A program made the translations under genes and the position numbers. Of a DNA stretch of 64,000 bases, positions 17,151 through 26,622 are shown piece by piece. Source of the DNA: Myxococcus xanthus (lineage in GTDB: Bacteria; Myxococcota; Myxococcia; Myxococcales; Myxococcaceae); NCBI RefSeq assembly GCF_900106535.1, contig NZ_FNOH01000016.1, positions 124,001 to 188,000 on the forward strand. Reading direction: 5' to 3'. How positions within the stretch are numbered: position 1 is the stretch's first letter; each line of letters opens with the position of its first letter. The notes under the pieces are model-generated. The model ran no database searches, had not been told where the DNA came from, and saw nothing but the letters and a program-made list of their open reading frames with translations.

Positions 17151-18113
17151 CTACTCGCCGTGCTCGATGAGCCAGCGCTCCGCGTCGATGGCGGCCATGC
17201 AGCCCGTGCCCGCCGCGGTGATGGCCTGGCGGTAGTAGTGGTCCTGCACGTCACCGCAGGCGAACACGCCCTCGATGTTGGTGCGCGTGGAGCCCGGCAC
17301 CGTCTTGAGGTAGCCGCCCTGGTGCGTCTCCAGCACGCCCTGGAACAGCTCCGTGTTGGGCGTGTGGCCAATGGCCACGAACAGGCCGGTCGCCTTCACC
17401 TGCTGGCTGTCACCCGTCTTCAGGTTGCGCACCACCGCGCCATTCATCCCCTTCGCGTCGCCGAGGACCTCCTCCACCGCGGAGTCCCACATGAAGGAGA
17501 TTTTCGGATTCTGGCGGGCGCGCTCCTGCATCACCTTGGAGGCGCGCAGCGTGTCGCGGCGGTGGATGAGGGTGACGTGGTTGACGATTTTCGCCAGGTA
17601 CGTCGCCTCCTCCATCGCCGTGTCACCGCCGCCCACCACCAGCACGTCCTGCTTCTTGAAGAAGGCACCGTCGCAGGTGGCGCACGCGGAGACGCCGCGG
17701 TTCTTGTAGGTGTCCTCGCCCTTGACGCCCAGCCACTTGGCGGTAGCGCCGGTGGAGATGATGACCGTCTCCGAGCGGCAGCTGACGCTCTCCCCCTGGA
17801 TGAGGAAGGGGCGCTGGGAGAAGTCCACCTTCACCACGTTCTCCATGTGGATGGTGGTGCCGAAACGCTCTGCCTGCTTCTGGAAGCGATCCATCAGCTC
17901 CGGGCCGGTGATGGCCTCCGGAAAGCCCGGGTAGTTCTCCACGTCGGTGGTCACCATGAGCTGGCCGCCCGGCACCCGCTGCGGGTGCTCCAGGGTGGGG
18001 CCCCCGGCGAACACCACCGGCTGCAGGTTGGCGCGCGCGGCGTAGATGGCCGCGGTGTAGCCCGCGGGCCCCGAGCCGATGATGGTCACCTTGTTGATCT
18101 TCTCCTCCGCCAC
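17151..18113 (-). CDS. trxB: Thioredoxin reductase
   Basis: 320 residues, the low-molecular-weight NADPH:thioredoxin reductase. The FAD motif is GSGPAGY near the N-terminus. The redox-active CATC is at residues 144-147. The NADPH motif is GGGDTAMEEA, and the second FAD contact is GVFACGDVQD. The start is GTG at 18113 with a strong GGGAGGAG upstream; the longer in-frame extension to 18269 lies partly under the divergent gene and lacks support. Divergent from a cNMP-binding protein with a 72-bp gap. Confidence 0.96.
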   Translation of the reverse strand: MAEEKINKVTIIGSGPAGYTAAIYAARANLQPVVFAGGPTLEHPQRVPGGQLMVTTDVENYPGFPEAITGPELMDRFQKQAERFGTTIHMENVVKVDFSQRPFLIQGESVSCRSETVIISTGATAKWLGVKGEDTYKNRGVSACATCDGAFFKKQDVLVVGGGDTAMEEATYLAKIVNHVTLIHRRDTLRASKVMQERARQNPKISFMWDSAVEEVLGDAKGMNGAVVRNLKTGDSQQVKATGLFVAIGHTPNTELFQGVLETHQGGYLKTVPGSTRTNIEGVFACGDVQDHYYRQAITAAGTGCMAAIDAERWLIEHGE

Positions 18114-18185
18114 GACTCCTCCCAAATCTCGTTGATGGCCCCAAGGTACCAGAGCGCCTCGGGCGCGTGATACGAAGCTGGCCTC

Positions 18186-18644
18186 ATGGATGCCGCAGTC
18201 CTCAAGAAGGTTGCGCTGTTCGAGGGTTTGACCCAGGGACAGCTCGCCAAGGTCGCCCAGATTGGCCACTCCCGGACCTACCCGGCGGGCGCCTTTCTGT
18301 TCCGTGAGGGGGAAACCGGCCAGGAGATGTTCGTAATCGCCGAGGGCAAGGTCCGCATCTCCAAGTCCGTGCCCGGCATCGGCGAGGAGGCGCTCGCCAT
18401 CCTGGAGCCCGGCCAGTATTTCGGTGAGATGGCGGTCATCGAGGATTCGCCGCGCTCAGCGGACGCCATCGCCCACGTGAGCTGCTCCGTCTGGGTCATC
18501 GAGCGCTCCCGGCTGGACCAGCTGATGTTCACCGACAAAGACCTGGCGTACGTGCTGCTCTGGACCTTCGTCCGCACGCTGAGCGAACGGCTCCGCGAGA
18601 CGAACGAGAAGATCAAGGGCTTCTTCGCCCTCTCCCGCTTCTGA
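18186..18644 (+). CDS. Stand-alone cyclic nucleotide-binding domain protein
   Basis: 152 residues, a single CRP-type beta-roll (about 5-125) plus a C-terminal helix (RTLSERLRETNEKI). The phosphate-binding-cassette region reads YFGEMAVIEDSPRSADA, close to the FGE...R(S/T)A consensus for cNMP binding. There is no DNA-binding domain, so it is not a classical Crp regulator and may act through protein contacts. A similar protein is encoded at 61547. Divergent from trxB. Confidence 0.85.
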   Translation: MDAAVLKKVALFEGLTQGQLAKVAQIGHSRTYPAGAFLFREGETGQEMFVIAEGKVRISKSVPGIGEEALAILEPGQYFGEMAVIEDSPRSADAIAHVSCSVWVIERSRLDQLMFTDKDLAYVLLWTFVRTLSERLRETNEKIKGFFALSRF

Positions 18645-18801
18645 CGGTCCGTCTCAGCACCCGAGAAGCCACCTGGTGCAGGGATGTCCGTCCGGCATCC
18701 GAGCCCCTTCCGACGTGTCGGGACGGGTACGCACCCCACTCCCCAGGTAGCACAAGCAGGCACACGGATTGCTTTGTCCCCGCCCCGTGGAGGGCGGCGG
18801 G

Positions 18802-19572
18802 ATGGAGCAGGCGGCGGCGGGAGCGGCGTGGGCGGGCGAAGGGTCGGTGAGGGCGCGAGGGGTGGGAGGCGCGGAGGAGTCGCGGGAGCGCCTCTTCCGG
18901 TTGGGGGCGGCGGCACTCACCGACCCGGAGCTGTTGTGCGTGGTGTGGAGCTCCGGGCCTCGCGCGCCTGGAGCGTGGGCGGTGGCGGGGGCCCTGCTGT
19001 CGGAGGGCGGTGGGCTGAAGGGACTGGTGCAGCAGGAGCCCCTGGCGCTGAGTCTGCGGCCCGGCGTGGGGCCTGTCCGGGCGGCGCAGGCACTGGCCGC
19101 GCTGGAGCTGGGCCGCCGCTCGCAGCGTGCCCGGGAGCGCAGGCCCAGGCTGCGCACGCCGAAGGAGATTGCGGCGTACCTGGCACCGGTGCTGGGGGCG
19201 CTGCGGCGCGAGGTGTTCCACGTCTTGTGCTTCAACGCGCGCAACGTGCTGGTGCATGACGCACGCGTGGCGGAGGGCACCATGAACACCTGCCCGGTGG
19301 ACCCGCGGGAGGTGTTCGCCGCGGCGCTCACCTCGCGCGCCACGTCCATCGTGCTGGCACACAACCACCCTTCGGGAGACCCGGAGCCCAGCGTCCAGGA
19401 CCTGGGCCTGACGCGGCATCTGGTCGCGGGGGCGCAACTGCTCAACATCAAGGTGCTGGACCACGTGGTGATGGGAGACGGCGGCTACGTGTCGATGCTG
19501 GAACGCGGGCTGATGCCGGACGAAGCACAGGAGAAACGGCGGGCGTGGAGCGCGAATGGAGGCGGCGGATGA
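18802..19572 (+). CDS. radC: RadC family protein (JAB/MPN metalloprotease-like)
   Basis: 256 residues. An N-terminal helix-hairpin-helix-like region is followed by the JAB1/MPN-type RadC domain. The metal site is complete: E137, then H187-x-H189 in HNHPSG and D200. The name reflects an old, disputed link to DNA repair; activity is unproven. The start at ATG 18802 has GGAGGGCGG upstream; an in-frame TTG at 18769 is less likely. The stop overlaps the next start (ATGA), and recQ follows, giving a repair-flavoured set. Confidence 0.9.
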   Translation: MEQAAAGAAWAGEGSVRARGVGGAEESRERLFRLGAAALTDPELLCVVWSSGPRAPGAWAVAGALLSEGGGLKGLVQQEPLALSLRPGVGPVRAAQALAALELGRRSQRARERRPRLRTPKEIAAYLAPVLGALRREVFHVLCFNARNVLVHDARVAEGTMNTCPVDPREVFAAALTSRATSIVLAHNHPSGDPEPSVQDLGLTRHLVAGAQLLNIKVLDHVVMGDGGYVSMLERGLMPDEAQEKRRAWSANGGGG

Positions 19573-19823
19573 TGGTGAGCATGGTGGGGCTGTGGGGAGC
19601 GGTGCAGGTGGAGCTGCTGGAGGACGTCCGGGCGCAAGTGGTGCGGCTGGACACCGGACAGGCATGCACGGTGGAGCGCGCGTCGCTGCCCAAGGGCGCG
19701 CGCGAGGGTGACGTCGTGGTGGATGGCCGGCTGGAGCCAGGGCAAACGGAGGCGCGGCGGCAGGACGTCGCGCGGATGCGAACGCGGCTGGCTGTTCCGG
19801 TTCCACCAGGGCTCGACCTGTGA
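19569..19823 (+). CDS. Small DUF3006-like protein
   Basis: 84 residues resembling DUF3006. A first strand-rich part (VQVELLEDVRAQVVRLDTG) leads to LPKGAREGDVVVDGRL, the family's EGD turn, and a charged C-terminal helix. Its ATG overlaps the radC stop (ATGA) and has GGAGG upstream. Start could be either of two adjacent ATGs (19569 or 19572). Function unknown. Confidence 0.65.
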   Translation: MMVSMVGLWGAVQVELLEDVRAQVVRLDTGQACTVERASLPKGAREGDVVVDGRLEPGQTEARRQDVARMRTRLAVPVPPGLDL

Positions 19824-19869
19824 GTGGAGGCCGCGCGGCGGCCTCGTTTCCGTTGACGGCTGGACCAGG

Positions 19870-21957
19870 ATGATGAACATGCGCGCGATGCCGGTGGCCC
19901 TGCCCTACCTCGAGGAAGCACAGCAGGGGCTGGTCCGCCACTTCGGCCTGTCCCAGTTCCGGCCGGGGCAGGACCAGGTCATCTCCTCCGTCTTGAGCGG
20001 CCGCAACACGGTGGTGGTGATGCCCACCGGCGCGGGCAAGAGCCTGTGTTACCAGTTGCCCGCCACGCTGCTGCCGGGGCTGACACTGGTGGTGTCGCCG
20101 CTGATTGCCCTGATGAAGGACCAGGTGGAGCAGCTCACCGCGCGCGGCATCCCGGCGACCTTCATCAACTCATCGCTGTCCGACCTGGAGCGCGCGGAGC
20201 GGATGCGCAAGCTGCGCGCGCATGAGTACAAGCTGCTCTACGTGGCGCCCGAGCGCTTCCGCAGCCAGAGCTTCCTGGAGACGGTGTCCGCGCTGGGCGT
20301 GGACCTGCTCGCCGTGGACGAAGCGCACTGCATCTCCCAGTGGGGGCACGACTTCAGGCCGGACTACGCGCTGCTCGGACAGGTGCGAAAGCGGCTGCGT
20401 CCGCCGCGCACGGTGGCGCTCACCGCCACGGCCACGCCGGAGGTCCGCGCGGACATCGTGCGTGTGCTGCTGATGAAGGACCCGCAGGAATTCGCCATGG
20501 GCTTCGACCGCCCCAACCTCTTCCTGGGCAAGCAGGAGGTGGGCGGCGACGCGGACCGGCACGAGGCCTGCGCACGACTGGCGTCCGCGGGCGGGAGCGG
20601 CATCGTGTACTGCTCCACGCGGCGCGCGGCAGAGGGCATCTTCTCCGAACTGCATGGGCGCGGAGTGAAGGCGGTGCTGTACCACGCGGGCATGGACGAT
20701 GACGCCCGTCGCCGCGCCCAGGACACCTTCATGTCCGCGAAGGAAGCGGTGGCGGTGGCCACCAACGCCTTCGGCATGGGCATCGACAAGCCGGACATCC
20801 GCTTCGTCGGCCACGCCAACATCCCGCGGGCGGTGGAGGCGTACTACCAGGAGATTGGCCGCGCGGGCCGCGACGGACAGGCCGCGCGCGCGGTGCTCCT
20901 CTTCAACCACTCGGATGTCTTCACCCAGGAGCGGCTCATCCAGAGCAGCCACCCGGCCGAGGCCATCTTCGGGGACGTGTGGAACGTGCTCCAGTCGGTG
21001 GAGGAATTCGAGAGAGGCGTGCACGCGCTCGCGGGCACGGTGAACGCCAGCGAGTTCGAGGTCTCCGCGGCGCTGCGCATCCTCGAACGCGAGGGAAAGG
21101 TGGAGCGCGGTGGCCGAGGCGAGGGCGAGCACGGCATCACCCTGCTGGAGAAGGCCGCCTCGGCGCAGCCGCACTCGCCGGACGCACAGCGGCTGCTCAA
21201 GTCCTTGCTGGAGACATTCCCCGTGGGCCGGCAGGTCACCACGGAGCTGCCCATCCTCGCGCGCCGCATCGGTCTGTCGGTGGACGAGGTCCGCCACGCG
21301 CTGGGCTTGTTGGAGAAGGCCCACGTGGCCAAGGTACGGCGCCCCTTCGCCGGCCGCTCCATTCGCGCGCTGGAGCGGGTGCCCTTCCGCGAGCTGGGGC
21401 TCGACCTGAGCCGCGTGCGGGAGCAGGAGCGGCAGAACCTGGCGCTGCTGCGCCGGATGACCGAGTACGCCTATACGGACCGGGACAAGAAGTGCCGGCG
21501 CTCGGCCATCCTCCGCTACTTCGGCCAACGCGACACCCACACGTCGTGCGGCAACTGCGACGTGTGCGCGCCGGAGAAGATGCCCACGCTGCTGGCCCAC
21601 GGGCCGGCCGCGTCTCGCGCCCGAGGCACGAGCTCCGCGGCGGCGCCGGTGGTGACGAACTACAGCGAGCTGGCCTCCACGGAGCTACGGCGCTGGCGCA
21701 AGGAGCTGGCGAAGGACCTGGGCGTTGCCCCCTTCATCATCTTCAACGACGCCACGCTGCTGGGCCTGTCCGCGGCGCTACCGGTGGACCGGGAGGGCTT
21801 CCTCGCGGTGAAGGGCACCGGGGAGAGCCGCTGGGAGCGCTTTGGCCCCAAGGTGGTGGAAATCTGCCTGATGGCGCGCGCCGCGGGCCACGAGCCCCAA
21901 GCCGTACCAGACGCCGCGGTGCGCGCGCGCAAGCCCACGATTCGTCGCCGGAGCTGA
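19870..21957 (+). CDS. recQ: ATP-dependent DNA helicase RecQ
   Basis: 695 residues, a 3'-5' DNA helicase in recombination and repair. The helicase core has motif I TGAGKS (near 53-58), motif II DEAHCISQWGHDFR, TATATP and motif VI QEIGRAGRDG. The RecQ-Ct domain has the zinc cysteines in KKCRRS and CGNCDVC, followed by a winged helix. A single HRDC-like domain is at the C-terminus (about 600-680). Length is somewhat above the E. coli protein (about 610). The start at 19870 is the first of several in-frame ATGs near the conserved N-terminus; no strong ribosome site picks one. Confidence 0.93.
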   Translation: MMNMRAMPVALPYLEEAQQGLVRHFGLSQFRPGQDQVISSVLSGRNTVVVMPTGAGKSLCYQLPATLLPGLTLVVSPLIALMKDQVEQLTARGIPATFINSSLSDLERAERMRKLRAHEYKLLYVAPERFRSQSFLETVSALGVDLLAVDEAHCISQWGHDFRPDYALLGQVRKRLRPPRTVALTATATPEVRADIVRVLLMKDPQEFAMGFDRPNLFLGKQEVGGDADRHEACARLASAGGSGIVYCSTRRAAEGIFSELHGRGVKAVLYHAGMDDDARRRAQDTFMSAKEAVAVATNAFGMGIDKPDIRFVGHANIPRAVEAYYQEIGRAGRDGQAARAVLLFNHSDVFTQERLIQSSHPAEAIFGDVWNVLQSVEEFERGVHALAGTVNASEFEVSAALRILEREGKVERGGRGEGEHGITLLEKAASAQPHSPDAQRLLKSLLETFPVGRQVTTELPILARRIGLSVDEVRHALGLLEKAHVAKVRRPFAGRSIRALERVPFRELGLDLSRVREQERQNLALLRRMTEYAYTDRDKKCRRSAILRYFGQRDTHTSCGNCDVCAPEKMPTLLAHGPAASRARGTSSAAAPVVTNYSELASTELRRWRKELAKDLGVAPFIIFNDATLLGLSAALPVDREGFLAVKGTGESRWERFGPKVVEICLMARAAGHEPQAVPDAAVRARKPTIRRRS

Positions 21958-21970
21958 AGCCGCGGCCTCC

Positions 21971-22354
21971 TCAGGGGTGCCGACGTCCGCCCTCGCGCAG
22001 GGCCCGGCGCGCCAGCAGCGTTCGGACGCCGCCCATCAACGTGCCCACCACCATCGCGAGCAGGAAAATCACGACCATGGTGGTGACGCCGAACACGACG
22101 CGCACGCCCATCTCGGAGATGCGGCCGGAGAAGTAGGCCGCGCGCAAGGGCTCCATGGCCCCCGTCAGCTCCAGGGCCCGTGCCGGCAGCGAGTCCAGCG
22201 ACAGCGACAGCCGCTGGAGGAATCGCGAGGGGAAGTAGCGCAGGGCAATCTCCACCCCGAGCCCCAGCAGCAGGTAGATGAGCGACAGCAGGAACGCATT
22301 GCCCCACATGATGTGCAGCAGTGGGGAATCCGTCCGGGAGGAGAAATACCTCAC
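21971..22354 (-). CDS. Small predicted membrane protein
   Basis: 127 residues with two hydrophobic segments (about 15-37 and 85-108) separated by a charged loop, and a basic C-terminus (RRALREGGRRHP). The start is GTG at 22354, right after the TAG of the upstream TPR gene (22356-22358). Its ribosome site, GAGGT, spans that stop, so the two are probably coupled. No family was recognised; it may assist the TPR membrane protein. Confidence 0.6.
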   Translation of the reverse strand: MRYFSSRTDSPLLHIMWGNAFLLSLIYLLLGLGVEIALRYFPSRFLQRLSLSLDSLPARALELTGAMEPLRAAYFSGRISEMGVRVVFGVTTMVVIFLLAMVVGTLMGGVRTLLARRALREGGRRHP

Positions 22355-22355
22355 G

Positions 22356-25300
22356 CTACCTCGCCGCCTTCTTCTTCAGGCTGGGCAGGGCCTTCTTCAC
22401 CCGCGCGGCCTCATTCGAGCCACCGGCCAGCTTCAGGAACGCCTCGTAGGACTCCACGGCTCGCGGCAGTGCACCGGGCTCGCGCACCAACGCATCCGCG
22501 AGCGCAAGACGCGCCAGGCCGTCCGCAGGCTCCAGCTCCACGGCCTTCTCCAACGCGGCCCGGGCCACGTCCTCCTGCTTCTGCCTGAGCGCCACCATTC
22601 CCAGTGCAAGCTGGGCGCGCCCATCGAAAGGCGCCAGACGCACGGCCTCGTCCGCCGCGGTACGGGCATCCTTCACGGCCCCCGCCCCCAGCAGCGCGCG
22701 CGCCATGGTGGCCCGAGCGAAGGCCTTGTCCCAGACAGTCGGTGCCCTGGCCGCCAGGTCCTCGAGCGTCCGAGCGGCGCCACGCCCACCACCCGGCAAC
22801 TGCGCGTACAGCTCTCCCACCCGGCCGCAGGTGTCATCGGGCCCTTCCCGTCGGGCCGCGGCGAAGGCCGCCTCCGCGTTGCCGCTGTTGCCCTGGCGCA
22901 TGAAGGCGAGGGCAATCTCACAGAACGTGCCCGCGTCCTTCGGGTCCAGCTTGTTGGCGCGCTCCAGTGCGGAGAAGCCGCCCCGCGCGTCTCCCGCGCC
23001 GAAGAGGATGGCCGCGCGAAGCTTGTGCGCTTCGGCATCATCCGACGCCAGCTTCACCGAGCGTTGCACCGCGCCCTCCGCGTCCTTGCGGCGGCCAGAG
23101 TGGAACAGCGCCAGTGCGAAGCCCTTGTGCGCGGCCGCGCTCCCCGGGTTCTCCAACTGCCACGCCTCGAACTGCTTGAGCGCGTCCTGCGTCCGCCCCA
23201 GGGCCAGCAGCGTGCGCCCCAGCGCGTCACGGGCCTCGCCATGCGCGCCGTTGCGCTCCACCGCCTGCGTCAGCGGCTTGAGGGCCATGTCCGGCAGCCC
23301 ACGCGACAACATCAACCGCCCCAGCGAGCACGCGGCCTCATAGTCACGCGGGTCCTTCTGGGCCTCCTCGAACAGGGCCTGCGCCTTGTCGTAGGCCCGC
23401 TCGCGCCAGTAGAGCTGCCCCAGCGCCAGCCGCATGTCGTTGCGAGGCCGCTTCGCCGCGTGCAGGGCCTTCTCCAGCAGCTCCCGCGCCTGGGCGCCGT
23501 TGCCCTCGGCGGCGTCCGCCAGGGCCAGCCAGGAGACGGCCTCCGGGGGATACCGGTCATTCACACGCGTGCGCGCCAGCTCCGCACGGGCCTTCTTCCA
23601 GTCTCCCAGGCGCGCATACGCGGCGCCACGCACCAGGGCCACCTTGCGGCCCCCGTCGGCCTCCAGGTGGGTGAGGACGTCGCGCTCCCGGTCGCGGTCC
23701 AGCAGCGCGCGGCCCAGCCCTTCGCGGGCCTCTTCGCTCTTGGGCCGAAGCTTGAGCGCGGCCTCGTAGGCGGCCTGCGCCGCATCCAGCGTCCCGGCCG
23801 CACGACTGGCGGCGCCGAGCGCGAGTTGGAACTCGAAGGCCAGGGGGCCCTGGGTCCCCTTGGAGAGCAGCGCGCGGGCCTCGGAATGCTTGCCCTGCGC
23901 GGACAGCAGCTCGCCATGCACCAGTTGCTGGCGCGCCTTCAGCGACGAAGGAAGCTTCGGGTCCTCCGCGAGCCGCGCCACGTCCGTCAGCGCGGCCTCC
24001 AGGTCCTGGTACAGTGCGAGCCGAGCCTCCGCCTGGCCGATGCGGGCCGAGGGGTGCTCGGGGGATTTCTTGCGCGCGCGCTCGTACATCTCGATGGCCT
24101 GCGGAAAGTCCTCGGAAGCCTTGTAGTAATCCCCCAGGGCCACCAGCGCGCGGACGTTGGCGCCCGAGGCACGAAGCGCGCGGTCAAAGCGTTCGAGCGC
24201 CTGCTTCTCGTCCTTCGCCTCCAGCAGCAGGCTGCCGGCGAGCGCATGGACCTCGGTGCTGTCCTGCTGCGAGCCCAGCAGCGCGCTCCGCGCCAGGGCA
24301 CGTCCGCGCTCGTCCGCCACCAGCACGTTGGTGACCAGCACCTGCGCGGGGGCCGCGTCCTTCACGCCCGGCCGCTCCAGTGCTTCCAGCGCCTGGCGTC
24401 GGTCCTCGGAAGCCTGCCCATGGTCCACGTAGCGCAGCGCGTGCGCCCAGGCCGTCAGCGCCCAGGCCCGGCTGCTGCTTTCGTCCATGTCGCGCGCATT
24501 CTCGAGCTGCGCCAGCGCGGCATCCAGCGAGGCCCCAGTGTCCTGGATGATGAGGTCCTCGGCCCGGGCCAGCGTCTCGCTCAGCGTCTGTCCGCCCTGG
24601 CGCGCGCGGATGTTGACGAAGCTGAAGACGACGATGGCCAGCACCACCACGCCGACCACGGCCCCAGCGACCTTCACGCCATGCCGGGCGATGAACGACG
24701 TCTTCGCCGCCTCACGCGCCAGCTTCGCCCGCAGCTCCTTCTCGTACTCGGCGGTGAGCGCTTCGGTGTCCGGCTTGCGCGCAGTGGCCTTCGCGGCGGT
24801 GGCCGCGGGTGCGGGCGCCGCGTCCGGGATGTCCTCCAGCAAGGAGCGCTTGCCCCCGGAGCCTCGCGGCGTCGCGGGCGTGCTCGCCACGACGGGCCTC
24901 GGCGCCGCCGACGCGGGAGGAGGAAGGTCGCCCAGGAGACCGCCCGCGCCAGAGGCCCCGGCGTCCTCGGCCGGAGCGGCCCCGGCCTGCGGTTCATCCA
25001 CGTCACCGCTCGCCTCGGGCTCCGAGGCCGCGGCGGGCTCCTCCGCGATGGACACCTGCTGCGTCGGCGGGTCCGCGACAGCGCCGGAGTCCTGCTCTGC
25101 GTCAGCGCGCTGCTCGAGCGCGGAGTCCTCCGAGGGCGCTTGGGCCTCGGAAGCCGCTTCGTCCTCGCCACGCGGAGGGGCGCCATCGTCATCACCCAGC
25201 CCCAGGTCCAGGCTCGGAAGCTCCGCTCCCAGGACGGACGACACCGGCACCGGCCGGTTCAACAGGCCCAGCGAGGCGCTCGCGTCACGGCCCCCATCAG

Positions 25301-26078
25301 CACCGTCCGGAGCCGCGTCACCTGAAGGGACCACCGCCCCGCCCTGCTCCGCCGCGCCAATGTCCGTGCCCGCCCGAGCGTTCCCGTCCGCGTCCGCGTT
25401 CGTGCGCCCCTGCCCCGCGTCCTTCGCGGAGGCTTCGGATGCCACATCCGCGCGCGCCGCAACCTTGGCGTCTCCCTCCGGCGCCGCACCGGCGCTCGCG
25501 GGCTTCAGCTTCGCCGCGTCACCCAGCGCGGCGGCGCGCAGCCGGGCAGCGGCCATGGGCGCCACCGTGGGGCTCGAAGCCTCGTCCTTCGACGCCTCCT
25601 CCGACGACGCGTCCTCATCCGACGAGGGCTTCTCCAGCCCCATCAGGTTCGCGAACACAGGAGCCGGGCCACCCGCGAACGCCTGCTCTGTCTGCTCCAG
25701 CCACTGCTTCACGCGGCCATCGTTCGGCTGCAGCGCCAGGGCCTTGCGAAGAATGGGGAGCGCGGACCGGTACAACCGGTGCTGGAGCAGCACCTCGCCA
25801 ATCAGGTTGTAGGCGTAGGGGTTGTCCTTCTCGATGGAGATGGCCTGCTCGAACTGGTCCATCGCCTCCGCGGGCCGCCCCTGCTTGATGAGGGCTTTGC
25901 CCCACAGCACGCGCCCGACGACGGATGCTGGGTGGTGGGAAATGCCTTGCCCGCAGACCTCGATGGCACGCGCGGCATCCCCCTTTTCCAGCAGGGCCTT
26001 GGCGAGTTCGACGAAAACGGAAGAGGTGGGGTCCTGCCGGAGGAGCTGCTCGTAACGCTCCACCATCGACTTGGCCAT
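22356..26078 (-). CDS. Large single-span TPR protein
   Basis: 1240 residues. The N-terminus (about 1-140) holds TPR repeats and has no signal peptide. An acidic, Ala/Glu/Asp-rich linker follows to about 460. One transmembrane segment is at about 468-490 (VVGVVVLAIVVFSFV). The C-terminal 750 residues form a long TPR solenoid that should be periplasmic. This cytoplasmic-TM-periplasmic layout resembles the trans-envelope scaffolds of myxobacterial motility machines, but I cannot assign it to one. The start at ATG 26078 has GGAG 11 bases upstream. Divergent from a small lipoprotein gene (90-bp gap). Confidence 0.75.
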   Translation of the reverse strand: MAKSMVERYEQLLRQDPTSSVFVELAKALLEKGDAARAIEVCGQGISHHPASVVGRVLWGKALIKQGRPAEAMDQFEQAISIEKDNPYAYNLIGEVLLQHRLYRSALPILRKALALQPNDGRVKQWLEQTEQAFAGGPAPVFANLMGLEKPSSDEDASSEEASKDEASSPTVAPMAAARLRAAALGDAAKLKPASAGAAPEGDAKVAARADVASEASAKDAGQGRTNADADGNARAGTDIGAAEQGGAVVPSGDAAPDGADGGRDASASLGLLNRPVPVSSVLGAELPSLDLGLGDDDGAPPRGEDEAASEAQAPSEDSALEQRADAEQDSGAVADPPTQQVSIAEEPAAASEPEASGDVDEPQAGAAPAEDAGASGAGGLLGDLPPPASAAPRPVVASTPATPRGSGGKRSLLEDIPDAAPAPAATAAKATARKPDTEALTAEYEKELRAKLAREAAKTSFIARHGVKVAGAVVGVVVLAIVVFSFVNIRARQGGQTLSETLARAEDLIIQDTGASLDAALAQLENARDMDESSSRAWALTAWAHALRYVDHGQASEDRRQALEALERPGVKDAAPAQVLVTNVLVADERGRALARSALLGSQQDSTEVHALAGSLLLEAKDEKQALERFDRALRASGANVRALVALGDYYKASEDFPQAIEMYERARKKSPEHPSARIGQAEARLALYQDLEAALTDVARLAEDPKLPSSLKARQQLVHGELLSAQGKHSEARALLSKGTQGPLAFEFQLALGAASRAAGTLDAAQAAYEAALKLRPKSEEAREGLGRALLDRDRERDVLTHLEADGGRKVALVRGAAYARLGDWKKARAELARTRVNDRYPPEAVSWLALADAAEGNGAQARELLEKALHAAKRPRNDMRLALGQLYWRERAYDKAQALFEEAQKDPRDYEAACSLGRLMLSRGLPDMALKPLTQAVERNGAHGEARDALGRTLLALGRTQDALKQFEAWQLENPGSAAAHKGFALALFHSGRRKDAEGAVQRSVKLASDDAEAHKLRAAILFGAGDARGGFSALERANKLDPKDAGTFCEIALAFMRQGNSGNAEAAFAAARREGPDDTCGRVGELYAQLPGGGRGAARTLEDLAARAPTVWDKAFARATMARALLGAGAVKDARTAADEAVRLAPFDGRAQLALGMVALRQKQEDVARAALEKAVELEPADGLARLALADALVREPGALPRAVESYEAFLKLAGGSNEAARVKKALPSLKKKAAR

Positions 26079-26168
26079 TGCGCTCGCGACTCCGGTGCTC
26101 GGGCGGGGAGCCGGACCATACCACCGCTCTCTCGTCCGACGCTGCTGCCGGGTGGTACCCTCCCCACC

Positions 26169-26621
26169 GTGAATCGCCTGCCTGCCCTGCTCCTCGCGCT
26201 CGTCCTCGGGGCGTGCGCAACCACGTCCAAGAAATCCAATCTGGAAGCACTCAAGCCCACCGTGGAGCGCTTCCACCAGGCCCTCCGGTGGAAGGACTTC
26301 CGGAGCGCTTCCCACATCCTCGTCCCCGAGCGGCGCAAGGACTTCCAGAAGGCGCGCCTGACGCTCAACGACGACAAGGACCTGTCCATCACGGACTACG
26401 AAATCGAGGACGTGAAGCTGTCCGATGACGGGCACCGGGCCACGGTGCAGAGCCGCATCCAGTGGATGCGCCTGCCCTCGGCCTCCGAGCGCACCGCCGT
26501 CGTCACCTCGGAGTTCGTCTTCCGGGACGGGACGTGGCTCCTGGAGAGCCAGGACGACGGCCCCTTCGAGGGCGAGCTGCCGAGCCCGAGCACCAGCCCC
26601 GAGCAGCCCCCATCCCCCTGA
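26169..26621 (+). CDS. Small predicted lipoprotein
   Basis: 150 residues. The lipoprotein signal ends LVLGAC with the lipid cysteine at residue 16. The mature domain has an alpha+beta pattern reminiscent of NTF2/SnoaL-like folds (helix ERFHQALRWKDFRSAS, then strands ending FVFRDGTWLLE), a common shape in myxobacterial small lipoproteins. The end is Pro/Ser-rich. The start is GTG at 26169. Divergent from the large TPR gene. Function unknown. Confidence 0.7.
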   Translation: MNRLPALLLALVLGACATTSKKSNLEALKPTVERFHQALRWKDFRSASHILVPERRKDFQKARLTLNDDKDLSITDYEIEDVKLSDDGHRATVQSRIQWMRLPSASERTAVVTSEFVFRDGTWLLESQDDGPFEGELPSPSTSPEQPPSP

Positions 26622-26622
26622 A

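Noticed and set aside
18114-18269. N-terminal extension of thioredoxin reductase
   Set aside because: The extra codons overlap the divergent cNMP gene and precede a strong ribosome site with GTG at 18113, where the conserved protein begins.
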